Shown: positions 1 to 6,184, counted from the first letter of the stretch. The stretch: DNA of 9,110 nucleotides from an uncultured Carnobacterium sp. (GCA_905371865.1 CAJPNA010000046.1:1-9110), one strand, 5' to 3'. Numbers and translations: made by a program. Notes: generated from the letters alone by a model not told the origin.

Positions 1-634
1 GCAATGCACGAATGCCTTGTGAGACTTGCTGCGTCTTCTCGCGCAACAATTGCAAGGTCATTTCTTCCACGTCGTCGTATTCCGGATAGTCGATATTCAC
101 TTCCACTTGCGCTAATGTGTTTAAGATTTCTTGTCGTAAATTCTGAATTAACTTCGAAAGTTCTCCATCAAGTTGGCGCATTGCCATTTGCATCGACTTA
201 TCTGTTTTGGCGCGAATCAAATCCATCACAGCTTCTGCTTGTGAGAGGTCGATTCGCCCATTCAAGAAGGCGCGTTTTGTAAATTCACCTGGCTCCGCCA
301 GGCGTGCTCCCATGCGAAGAACAAGTTGCAAGATGCGGTTAATAGCCACAATCCCACCGTGACAGTTAATTTCTACAATATCTTCTCGCGTAAAAGTCTT
401 CGGAGCGCAGAGCACTGTCACCATCACTTCATCAATGACTTCATCATTCTTTGGATCCACGATATGACCATAGTGAATCGTATGACTGGCTTGTTCATTT
501 AATCTTTTCTCTTTTAATCGATATACTTCGTCTGCAATTCGAATTGCATCATCACCACTAATACGAACAATTCCGATAGCCCCTTCACCAGGCGCCGTTG
601 AAATCGCCGCAATCGTATCAAATTCTGTCTGCAT
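1..634 (-). CDS. mnmE: MnmE (TrmE) tRNA modification GTPase, N-terminal part, cut by window edge
   Basis: MnmE acts with MnmG (GidA) in the cytoplasm to install the (carboxymethyl)aminomethyl group at C5 of wobble uridine 34 of several tRNAs. Reading the minus strand from 634 gives 211 codons without a stop, beginning MQTEFDTIAAISTAPGEGAI. The TrmE N-terminal, formyl-THF-binding domain covers about residues 3-120, with GAIGIVRISG (18-27), TREDIVEINCHGG (82-94) and GARLAEPGEFTKRAFLNGR (109-127). The helical domain begins with the typical run LSQAEAVMDLIRAKT (130-144) and continues past NTLAQVEVNIDYPEYDD (172-188). The usual length is about 450-465 residues, so the inserted G domain and the C-terminal FCIGK-type Cys lie outside the window. 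The ATG at 634 is preceded by GAGGG at a good distance. The family assignment is near certain; the truncation is only the window edge. Confidence 0.95.
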   Translation of the reverse strand, partial: MQTEFDTIAAISTAPGEGAIGIVRISGDDAIRIADEVYRLKEKRLNEQASHTIHYGHIVDPKNDEVIDEVMVTVLCAPKTFTREDIVEINCHGGIVAINRILQLVLRMGARLAEPGEFTKRAFLNGRIDLSQAEAVMDLIRAKTDKSMQMAMRQLDGELSKLIQNLRQEILNTLAQVEVNIDYPEYDDVEEMTLQLLREKTQQVSQGIRAL

Positions 635-662
635 ACTGTCCCTCACTTTCGTTTCATTGCAC

Positions 663-712
663 AAAAAAAGTGCACACTCCACCCCTTCGTCCTCTAGGGT
701 GGCTCGCACTTT
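663..712 (-). terminator. Terminator-like hairpin in the mnmE leader (possible attenuator)
   Basis: On the minus strand a 7-bp outer stem AAAGTGC (712-706) / GCACTTT (673-667) encloses an internal loop and a 6-bp GC-rich stem CCACCC (702-697) / GGGTGG (684-679). A run of seven T follows directly (669-663, partly inside the outer stem). It lies between a probable promoter (-10 at 739-744) and the mnmE start at 634. Because the flanking genes diverge, there is no upstream gene for it to terminate. Seen: stems and T-run. Inferred: premature termination, either an attenuator or the end of a short RNA of about 70 nt. Confidence 0.6.
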
Positions 713-738
713 GACTGCTAACCGATATTCTCAAAGAG

Positions 739-744
739 ATTATA
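739..744 (-). promoter_or_regulatory. Probable -10 element of the mnmE promoter
   Basis: The minus strand reads GTGTATAATCTC, a perfect TATAAT box about 105 nt upstream of the mnmE start. No good -35 hexamer lies 16-18 nt upstream; TTGTCT is present but 22 nt away. A start point near 732 would place the 667-712 hairpin almost at the 5' end of the transcript. Confidence 0.5.
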
Positions 745-834
745 CACTATTTTATGTAGAATTCATAGACAAAAAGACAGATTGGATAAATCCCCACCAT
801 TTTTTATTTTCTTTGTAAAATTCTATACTTCTCG

Positions 835-863
835 TTGCACTCTTTCTCAAAACAAGATACAAT
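835..863 (+). promoter_or_regulatory. Sigma-A-type promoter of the aminotransferase gene
   Basis: TTGCAC (835-840) and TACAAT (858-863) are separated by exactly 17 nt, a near-consensus housekeeping promoter. Transcription would start near 870, giving a leader of only about 20 nt that carries AAAGGAGG (878-885) ahead of the ATG at 892. I see no riboswitch or T-box space between promoter and gene. Confidence 0.75.
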
Positions 864-891
864 TTCCCTATGAATCTAAAGGAGGATTCCT

Positions 892-2058
892 ATGACACTA
901 GAACACCCATTCAACAAAATCGTAGTGAACAGCAAGATATCTGATATCCGTCAATTTGACGCAGAAGTATCAACAATTCCTGGCATTATCAAATTAACTC
1001 TTGGAGAACCAAACTTTGACACACCTGAGCATATTAAAGAGGCGGCTATCCAAGCGATTAAAGACAACCACTCACACTACACACCAAACTCAGGGATTCC
1101 TGAATTACGAAAAGCTGTGGCAGACTATTACAACAAGAAATTTAATTTCAATTACACAGGAGACCAAGTCATCACAACGATTGGGGCAACGGAAGGGATT
1201 AACGCTAGCTTACAAGCCATCTTAAACCCTGGAGACACCGTTATCGTTCCAACACCAGTCTTCCCGCTGTATTTGCCAATCACATTGTTGAACCAAGGGA
1301 ACTTCATTACAGTGGATACAAGTGAAGACGGCTTCGTATTAACGGCTAACAAATTACGCGAAACGATCGAAGCAAATCCAGACAAAAACTTCAAAGCGGT
1401 GGTTCTAGTATATCCAAGTAACCCAACAGGCGTAACTTACTCTAAAGAACAATTAGAAGACTTAGCCGAAGTGATTAAAGATCACCAACTATGGGCGCTT
1501 TGCGATGAAGTCTACGCAGAATTAACTTACGACAAGACTCACTACTCTCTTGCGAACATCTTGCCTGAACAAACGATTGTCATCACTGGTTTATCAAAAT
1601 CACACGCAATGACAGGATGGCGTATCGGATTCATCTTAGGGCCAACACACTTCATGAACGAAGTCGTAAAAACTCACCAATACATGGTGACAGCTCCAAC
1701 AAGCTTTGCGCAATACGGAGCACTTGCGGCAATGTTACACGGCCAAGATGACTGCGCGAAAATGATGGTGGAATATAGCGAGCGTCGTGACTACCTTGCT
1801 TGTGAGTTGAAGAAACTTGGCTTTGAAGTGGCAAGTCCTGACGGTGCGTTCTACTTATTCGCGAAAATTCCTGAAAAATGCGGTACAGACTCATGGGCAT
1901 TTGTGCGTGACCTTGCTCCAAAAGCAAAAGTAGCGCTGATTCCAGGGGTATCTTTTGGACCTGGTGGCGAAAGCTATGTTCGTTTCAGTTACGCTGCTTC
2001 AATGGAAAACTTAAAAGAAGTTGTTGCTCGTTTAACAACTTACTTAGCAAACATCTAA
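892..2058 (+). CDS. PLP-dependent class I/II aminotransferase (AraT/PatA type)
   Basis: This is a fold-type I aminotransferase of 388 residues, a normal family length. It would exchange the amino group between an amino acid and a 2-oxo acid in the cytoplasm. Visible landmarks are the substrate-entry segment KLTLGEPNFDTP (34-45), SHYTPNSG (61-68), YPSNPTG with Asn177 near the cofactor, CDEVYAEL (204-211) with Asp205 for the pyridine nitrogen, GLSKSHAMTGWRIGF (233-247) with the Schiff-base Lys236 and phosphate-binding Arg244, and YVRFSYA (362-368) with the carboxylate-binding Arg364. From memory the sequence is very close to lactococcal AraT (aromatic aminotransferase) and to Bacillus PatA, but the sequence alone does not separate aromatic, aspartate-type or acetyl-diaminopimelate substrates. 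AAAGGAGG (878-885) lies 6 nt ahead of the ATG and settles the start. It has its own promoter and a downstream terminator, so it is probably monocistronic. Confidence 0.93.
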   Translation: MTLEHPFNKIVVNSKISDIRQFDAEVSTIPGIIKLTLGEPNFDTPEHIKEAAIQAIKDNHSHYTPNSGIPELRKAVADYYNKKFNFNYTGDQVITTIGATEGINASLQAILNPGDTVIVPTPVFPLYLPITLLNQGNFITVDTSEDGFVLTANKLRETIEANPDKNFKAVVLVYPSNPTGVTYSKEQLEDLAEVIKDHQLWALCDEVYAELTYDKTHYSLANILPEQTIVITGLSKSHAMTGWRIGFILGPTHFMNEVVKTHQYMVTAPTSFAQYGALAAMLHGQDDCAKMMVEYSERRDYLACELKKLGFEVASPDGAFYLFAKIPEKCGTDSWAFVRDLAPKAKVALIPGVSFGPGGESYVRFSYAASMENLKEVVARLTTYLANI

Positions 2059-2071
2059 AATTTGAAAGGCG

Positions 2072-2096
2072 AAAAAGACCATATATGGTCTTTTTT
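2072..2096 (+). terminator. Intrinsic terminator of the aminotransferase gene
   Basis: A perfect palindrome (2072-2095) with core AAAGACC / GGTCTTT around ATATAT, ending in a run of T, lies 13 nt after the stop codon. The A-run on its left side could let it also work on the other strand. Confidence 0.85.
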
Positions 2097-2111
2097 GCTC
2101 TGTAACTTTAT

Positions 2112-2144
2112 ACGATATAGCTTATATGCTATATCGTTTTTTTT
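2112..2144 (+). terminator. Second tandem terminator
   Basis: A perfect 10-bp stem ACGATATAGC (2112-2121) / GCTATATCGT (2128-2137) with six-base loop TTATAT is followed by eight consecutive T (2137-2144). It stands 15 nt beyond the first terminator and has no gene of its own, so it probably acts as a backup. Confidence 0.8.
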
Positions 2145-2156
2145 CAACGTATAGGC

Positions 2157-2195
2157 AGAACATTCATTACCAAATATGGTAATGAATGTTCTTTT
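2157..2195 (+). terminator. Third hairpin, terminator-like, before the EcsC gene
   Basis: A perfect 15-bp stem AGAACATTCATTACC (2157-2171) / GGTAATGAATGTTCT (2178-2192) has a six-base loop AAATAT and ends in TTTT (2192-2195). The T-run is short, so it could be a terminator, a DNA-binding palindrome or a transcript-stabilising hairpin. It ends 17 nt before the -35 of the next promoter. Confidence 0.55.
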
Positions 2196-2212
2196 CATTG
2201 CCCAAACTCATA

Positions 2213-2241
2213 TTGTAATAGAGAGTTCTTTTTGATAAAAT
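2213..2241 (+). promoter_or_regulatory. Probable promoter of the EcsC-family gene
   Basis: TTGTAA (2213-2218) and TAAAAT (2236-2241) are 17 nt apart. The -10 overlaps the upstream candidate ATG at 2240. If this promoter is used, transcription begins near 2248 and translation must start at the next in-frame ATG, 2291. Confidence 0.5.
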
Positions 2242-3121
2242 GTGTGCAAATAGCGCAAAAAATACGTCAGAAGAAGAAAGTTGGGAAAAAATGGGTAATA
2301 AATCAGAGGATTTAAACCAATTAGTGCTATCAACCTTATCAAAAACGACAAAACTACCTTTCGTAAAGGTCAGTCGTGAGGAATTTCTTAGAAAGGAATT
2401 TAAAGGGAGCGAATATTTAGATATTATTCTAAAAAATGGACCGCAATCCGTTTTTACGCCGGAAGCTTTACGAAAAAGAGCCACGAAAATTATTAATGAC
2501 ACTACTAAGAAAACAGCCTTCACCTCTTTTGTAACTGGCTTACCTGCAAATCCGATTACAGCAACTCTTTCTGGAGGAGCAGATATCATTCAGTACTTTG
2601 GGTTTTCACTTAATCTAGCACAGCAATTGGCTTATCTTTTTGGGGAAGAAGAGTTATTTACAGGTGAGTTTGATGAATTCCCAGAAGAAGCAAAGGCTCG
2701 CATGATTGGTTACTTAGGAGTTATGCTCGGTGCAGGTGGGGCGGCAGCCTTGATTACAAAAGTTTCGAAAAATATCGCAGAAAAAGCCGGTAACAAAGTC
2801 GCCAAAACAGCCCTTACCAAAACAATATGGTATCCAATTATGAAGAAGATTGCTGCCTTTCTCGGTTGGAAGATTACGAAGATGTCTGTCAAAAAGACCG
2901 TTACAAAGGTCATACCAGTCATCGGCGGTGTGTTCTCTGGAGGATTGACTTACTACACCTTCAAACCTTCCGCAGAGCGTTTAGCTAATACCTTTGAAAA
3001 GTTATTAAAAGGCGAATTTATCGAAGAAGACGTCTCTATCAATGATCTGTCGGATGATTTTAAAGAGTACTTAGCATCTGACGAAGCAATTATTGACGGC
3101 GAATATACTGAAGTTGAATAA
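2240..3121 (+). CDS. EcsC family protein, stand-alone
   Basis: The protein has 293 residues from the first ATG, or 276 from Met18 at 2291. It resembles the EcsC family: a basic helical segment (76-93), SFVTGLPANP (96-105), SGGADIIQYFGFSLNLAQQL (111-130), a hydrophobic glycine/alanine segment (157-172) and the glycine-rich VIPVIGGVFSGGLTYY (224-239), followed by an acidic tail ending DGEYTEVE. EcsC is named after the third gene of the Bacillus ecsABC locus; its biochemical role is not known to me. No ecsA or ecsB ABC-transporter gene is adjacent. There is no signal peptide; the hydrophobic stretches are short and amphipathic, so membrane association is possible but not shown. The start is uncertain: neither ATG has a strong Shine-Dalgarno, 2240 overlaps a likely -10 box, and 2291 has only a weak GGGA. 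The gene is isolated between strong terminators and looks monocistronic. Confidence 0.8.
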   Translation: MCANSAKNTSEEESWEKMGNKSEDLNQLVLSTLSKTTKLPFVKVSREEFLRKEFKGSEYLDIILKNGPQSVFTPEALRKRATKIINDTTKKTAFTSFVTGLPANPITATLSGGADIIQYFGFSLNLAQQLAYLFGEEELFTGEFDEFPEEAKARMIGYLGVMLGAGGAAALITKVSKNIAEKAGNKVAKTALTKTIWYPIMKKIAAFLGWKITKMSVKKTVTKVIPVIGGVFSGGLTYYTFKPSAERLANTFEKLLKGEFIEEDVSINDLSDDFKEYLASDEAIIDGEYTEVE

Positions 3122-3126
3122 CAAAT

Positions 3127-3168
3127 AAAAGAGCTAAAATTATCATATATGATAATTTTAGCTCTTTT
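3127..3168. terminator. Bidirectional terminator between the EcsC gene and msrA
   Basis: A perfect 42-base palindrome (half-site AAAAGAGCTAAAATTATC, then ATATAT, then its complement) fills the 49-nt gap between two convergent genes. T-rich tracts follow the stem on both strands, so it can end both transcripts. Its right end is 2 nt from the msrA stop codon. Confidence 0.9.
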
Positions 3169-3170
3169 TC

Positions 3171-3692
3171 TTATTTCCAAATACTGTCGATAAAAGTGTC
3201 GCGCCCTGAAAGTCCGCGGTAACGTTTATAATGTTCTGGATCCTTCTTGTAGAAATCTTGATGATATTCTTCAGCAGGATAGAACGTGCTTGCAGGCTCG
3301 ATTTTTGTCACGATATCTTTTTTGAATCGTCCGCTGGCTTGCAAGGCTGCTTTTGAAGCTTCCGCAATCTTTCTTTGTTTCTCGGAATGATAGAAGATGA
3401 CTGGGCGGTATGAATCTCCACGGTCCACGAATTGTCCCATTGCATCCGTTGGGTCCGTTTGTTGCCAGTAGACTTCTACGAGTTTTTCATAAGGGAATAC
3501 TTCTGGGTCGAACGTGATTTGTACAGCCTCTGTATGTCCTGTTGTTCCGCTACAAACTTCCTTGTACGTTGGATTTTCTTTATGGCCGCCTGTGTATCCC
3601 GAGATGACAGACTCGATTCCTGGTTGGCTATCAAATGGTTTGACCATACACCAGAAACAACCTCCTGCAAATGTTGCAATTTCTTTTGCCAT
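3171..3692 (-). CDS. msrA: Peptide methionine sulfoxide reductase MsrA
   Basis: MsrA reduces the S-epimer of methionine sulfoxide, free or in proteins, in the cytoplasm. The 173-residue protein has the family signature GGCFWC (10-15) with catalytic Cys12, SGYTGG (31-36), the GHTEAV segment (52-57), QQTDPTDAMGQFVDRGDSYR (77-96) and EEYHQDFYKK (141-150). The only other cysteines are Cys15 and Cys47. There is no cysteine in the C-terminal region, where many MsrA proteins carry resolving residues, so recycling must use Cys15, Cys47 or an external thiol. The ribosome binding site AGGAGG (3700-3705) overlaps the sdaAA stop codon, and only 11 nt separate the two reading frames. That points to co-transcription and coupled translation. 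No MsrB domain is fused and no msrB gene is in the window. Confidence 0.96.
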   Translation of the reverse strand: MAKEIATFAGGCFWCMVKPFDSQPGIESVISGYTGGHKENPTYKEVCSGTTGHTEAVQITFDPEVFPYEKLVEVYWQQTDPTDAMGQFVDRGDSYRPVIFYHSEKQRKIAEASKAALQASGRFKKDIVTKIEPASTFYPAEEYHQDFYKKDPEHYKRYRGLSGRDTFIDSIWK

Positions 3693-3703
3693 ATGTGCTC
3701 CTC

Positions 3704-4606
3704 CTACTCTTGTTCCGGTTTCAATGAAACATCTTCCCCGAAAATTCTCATCTTAATAGCGACGCCCGTTCTAGTTCCTGCAGTTCCGCCAATTCCGGTT
3801 TCACGCAACTCTCGTGGCATTCTTACTCCAATACTGCGCATCGCTTCAATTGTTTCATCCGCTGGAATCACATTTGTGATCCCCGCAAGCGCCATATCCG
3901 CAGCAATCAGTGCGTTTCCTGCACCAATGGCATTTCGCTTCACACATGGCACTTCTACCAGTCCCGCTACAGGGTCACATACAAGTCCTAATAAATTCCC
4001 CAACGCTGTCGCAAAGGCTTCTGAACTCTCTTGCGGTGTTCCTCCTGCCGCTTCAACGGCTGCAGCTGCGGCCATCGCACTGGCACTTCCAACTTCCGCT
4101 TGGCATCCGCCCATCGCTCCAGAAATCATTGAGTTATTGGCAACGACCATCCCAAAAGCTGCCGATGTAAAGAGAAAACGCACTTGCTGTTCATGGTTCA
4201 AATTCATTGTATCTGCAATTGAAAACACAACTCCTGGCAAAGTTCCACTGGCTCCAGCAGTAGGTGTCGCGCAGACCAAACCCATTGCAGCATTGACTTC
4301 ATTTGTCCCTAGGGCATATTGCACACCCGCTAGAACACTATCGCCCGATAATGTCTTTCCACGTTCACGATATTTTTTCATCTTCAACGCATCGCCACCG
4401 GTTAACCCTGTTGGAGAAAACACCCCTTCTCCTTCCACGCTTCGTTCAACGGCATTCTTCATCGTTTGTAAGTTTTTTTCCATTTTTTCCCAGATGTACT
4501 CACGACTTTGCTGGGTCATGTCCATTTCTTGTTCAATCATGATTTCAGAAATGGGTTTCTTTTGTTCTGTTGCTAATGCTACCAATTCTTTAATGGTCGA
4601 AAACAT
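3704..4606 (-). CDS. sdaAA: L-serine dehydratase, iron-sulfur-dependent, alpha subunit
   Basis: With SdaAB this subunit deaminates L-serine to pyruvate and ammonia using a [4Fe-4S] cluster rather than PLP. The 300 residues match the usual alpha-subunit length. Visible features are SPTGLTGGDALKM (64-76), CATPTAGASGTLPG (112-125), GGCQAEVGSASAMAAAA (166-182) and CDPVAGLVEVPC (210-221), and a C-terminal ETGIGGTAGTRTG (269-281). Cys168, Cys210 and Cys221 are spaced 42 and 11 residues apart, the spacing I recall for the three cluster ligands of the Legionella enzyme; Cys112 is a fourth conserved-looking cysteine. The start at 4606 has AGGAAGGAAG upstream and lies 26 nt after the sdaAB stop. The msrA ribosome binding site overlaps its stop codon. 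Confidence 0.97.
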   Translation of the reverse strand: MFSTIKELVALATEQKKPISEIMIEQEMDMTQQSREYIWEKMEKNLQTMKNAVERSVEGEGVFSPTGLTGGDALKMKKYRERGKTLSGDSVLAGVQYALGTNEVNAAMGLVCATPTAGASGTLPGVVFSIADTMNLNHEQQVRFLFTSAAFGMVVANNSMISGAMGGCQAEVGSASAMAAAAAVEAAGGTPQESSEAFATALGNLLGLVCDPVAGLVEVPCVKRNAIGAGNALIAADMALAGITNVIPADETIEAMRSIGVRMPRELRETGIGGTAGTRTGVAIKMRIFGEDVSLKPEQE

Positions 4607-4632
4607 TGCAAACTTCCTTCCTCATCATCTCA

Positions 4633-5310
4633 TTACGCAAACAGATAAATCGTATGCGTTTGTCTTAATGTTTGTATTTGTTGTTTTAATTCTGGTGATA
4701 GTAAATCCGCTAATTCATAACCAATCATTTGGCGATTTTCAGACATTTCTACTCTTTGTTTCGAAATTGTCACCCCATGCTCTTGTAATAGTTGATATAC
4801 TTTTGGCATTTCACCAAGGGATACCACTTCGAGCAATATTGGAAGCGGTCCTGTAAGCTCCATCTTAAAGCCATCGACCTCGATAACCTTCACTTCCACC
4901 GCTCCGCCACCAACAGAAGTCCCAATGAGGCGAATCGTACGCTTCTCGTCGCTCAAGGTTAAATCTGCGGTATTCGCATGATTGACTGGACTCATTTCTT
5001 TGCGCTCGACAAACTCGATTTGGACTCCTTTTTTCTGGGCGATTTCAACCGCTCGCGGTACACGCTCATCATCTGTTGCAAAGCCTAAGATTCCACTAAT
5101 AATCGCAAAATCTGTCCCATGTCCCTTATGGGTTTCTGCAAATGACTCATAATAGTCACACCGCACGCTTTTTGGCGTTCCGCCGAATAATTGTCTAGCT
5201 AGAGCTCCAATCGCAATTGCTCCTGCAGTATGTGAAGAAGAAGGGCCCACCATAATTGGACCAATAATATCAAAACAACTCTTATAATTTTGTACTTTAT
5301 TACTTTCCAT
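4633..5310 (-). CDS. sdaAB: L-serine dehydratase, iron-sulfur-dependent, beta subunit
   Basis: Partner subunit of SdaAA in the heteromeric Fe-S L-serine dehydratase. The 225-residue protein shows FDIIGPIMVGPSSSHTAGA (13-31), the family's hallmark serine-rich loop, then HKGHGTD (61-67), a SPVNHANTADL segment (107-117) where many relatives have HPNT, and GTSVGGGAVEV (130-140). The C-terminal stretch of about 149-225 (FKMELTGPLPILLEVVSLGE onward) reads as an ACT-like regulatory domain, which in this family binds serine or related ligands. The start at 5310 follows AAAGGAG with 7 nt spacing. It is the first gene of the sdaAB-sdaAA-msrA cluster and begins 55 nt after the RpiR gene. A promoter candidate lies in that gap, though read-through from the regulator gene is also possible. 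Confidence 0.96.
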   Translation of the reverse strand: MESNKVQNYKSCFDIIGPIMVGPSSSHTAGAIAIGALARQLFGGTPKSVRCDYYESFAETHKGHGTDFAIISGILGFATDDERVPRAVEIAQKKGVQIEFVERKEMSPVNHANTADLTLSDEKRTIRLIGTSVGGGAVEVKVIEVDGFKMELTGPLPILLEVVSLGEMPKVYQLLQEHGVTISKQRVEMSENRQMIGYELADLLSPELKQQIQTLRQTHTIYLFA

Positions 5311-5336
5311 GCTGGAGCTCCTTTCTTTATCTTTCT

Positions 5337-5365
5337 ATCCTATCAGTATCCGTCTTTAATGTAAA
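5337..5365 (-). promoter_or_regulatory. Candidate promoter for sdaAB-sdaAA-msrA
   Basis: On the minus strand TTTACA (5365-5360) and TAGGAT (5342-5337) are 17 nt apart, directly behind the stop codon of the regulator gene. The -10 is only a 4/6 match. No hairpin terminator separates the regulator gene from sdaAB, so both read-through and independent transcription are possible. Confidence 0.4.
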
Positions 5366-6136
5366 TTATTTTTGGCCGGCAACCCTTATGGCATAAGCAT
5401 CCAACAATACTCGACTAATCACTTGTAACGGCAGGCGCGAACGAACTTCATAATCTGGGAAGTACGAGCTTTCTGATTTATATCCAACAAAAGTAATATC
5501 ACTTAATTTTGCCAGAGGACTCGCACCATTAGCGGTTACTAAAATAATAGGAACTTCATTTTGTTGACACACTTTGGCCGCTTCGACTAATTCTTCTGTA
5601 TGTCCATTCAGAGATATAATAATCGCCACATCTTGCGCATTTAATCGATGGCTAATCGTCTTTATAATATTGGGGTCTACATATTGTTCGCATGTCCGTT
5701 CCAATAAATGGAATTTTATCTCCATTTCACTGGCAATCATTTCACTCAGTCCCCGAGAAAATAAGTAGACGCGTTGTGCCCCAAAGATTGCTTGAACCGC
5801 ATCTTCTATTGCTCTGCTATCCAATTGCTCAATCGTTCGTCGGACCTCTTGCTCATTTTTCACTACAACGGCTTGAATCTTTTGATCCACAACCTCCAAA
5901 CTTTTGAAAGTTGATAAATTTTCATTTGCAAATCGATATTGCTTCTTCAAATCATGTTTAAAACTCGTAAATCCATCATATCCGATCTTTCTCATCGTTC
6001 TCACAATGGACGCAGTTGAAACGTTTGCTCGTTCGCTTAACTTTACAATTGAAATAGAAGGCATCTCTTCTATATGTTCTTCAATATAGGCAAGTAGATA
6101 TTTTTCAGTGTTTGTTAAGCCTTTCGTGTTGAACAT
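5366..6136 (-). CDS. RpiR/MurR-family transcriptional regulator (HTH + SIS)
   Basis: A cytoplasmic DNA-binding regulator that senses a sugar phosphate. Of its 256 residues, about 1-77 form the RpiR-type helix-turn-helix domain, with SISIVKLSERANVSTASIVR (27-46) as the recognition region and KIGYDGFTSFKHDLK (50-64) closing it. A SIS domain, the sugar-phosphate-binding fold, covers about 107-245, with VYLFSRGLSE (123-132) and AIIISLNGHTEELVEAAKVC (171-190) as the expected ligand loops. The ATG at 6136 has GGAGGGG upstream at proper distance. It is divergent from the kinase-PTS operon and upstream of the serine dehydratase genes in its own direction. The PTS operon is the most natural target, and a palindrome at 6151-6168 sits just ahead of its own coding region, suggesting autoregulation. 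The effector cannot be read from the sequence. Confidence 0.93.
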   Translation of the reverse strand: MFNTKGLTNTEKYLLAYIEEHIEEMPSISIVKLSERANVSTASIVRTMRKIGYDGFTSFKHDLKKQYRFANENLSTFKSLEVVDQKIQAVVVKNEQEVRRTIEQLDSRAIEDAVQAIFGAQRVYLFSRGLSEMIASEMEIKFHLLERTCEQYVDPNIIKTISHRLNAQDVAIIISLNGHTEELVEAAKVCQQNEVPIILVTANGASPLAKLSDITFVGYKSESSYFPDYEVRSRLPLQVISRVLLDAYAIRVAGQK

Positions 6137-6150
6137 GTGAACCCCTCCAT

Positions 6151-6168
6151 TTTGTAAAGTTTTACAAA
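6151..6168. promoter_or_regulatory. Perfect 18-bp palindrome, probable RpiR-type operator
   Basis: TTTGTAAA (6151-6158) and TTTACAAA (6161-6168) form an exact inverted repeat around GT. It lies 14 nt from the regulator start codon and about 55-70 nt upstream of the likely kinase transcription start. This position fits autorepression of the regulator and activation or looping at the kinase operon. Binding by the adjacent RpiR protein is inferred. Confidence 0.6.
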
Positions 6169-6178
6169 TGTTAACCTC

Positions 6179-6184
6179 ATTTTA
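6179..6184 (-). promoter_or_regulatory. Candidate -10 element of the regulator gene
   Basis: The minus strand reads TTTTCTAAAATGAGG, with TAAAAT about 43 nt upstream of the regulator start codon. No convincing -35 is visible at 16-18 nt. With this -10 the palindrome at 6151-6168 would cover the first transcribed bases. Confidence 0.35.

Noticed and set aside
4..282. Plus-strand open frame of 92 codons at the left edge
   Set aside because: It overlaps mnmE in antisense, has no ribosome binding site and encodes no recognisable domain.
679..703. T-box-like strings (AGGGTGG on the plus strand, GGGGTGGA on the minus strand)
   Set aside because: The conserved ACC after GGTGGN is missing on both strands. 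The minus-strand leader is only about 100 nt, too short for a T-box, and no suitable terminator follows on the plus strand. The strings are better explained as arms of the mnmE leader hairpin.
740..748. DnaA-box-like TTATACACT, suggesting an origin near mnmE
   Set aside because: It is a single imperfect match that coincides with the mnmE -10 box, with no further boxes and no dnaA or dnaN nearby.
3432..4856. A 474-codon open frame on the plus strand
   Set aside because: It lies antisense to msrA, sdaAA and sdaAB, all of which have full family motifs and good ribosome binding sites. Its translation is a low-complexity mix without a recognisable domain and there is no Shine-Dalgarno at its start.
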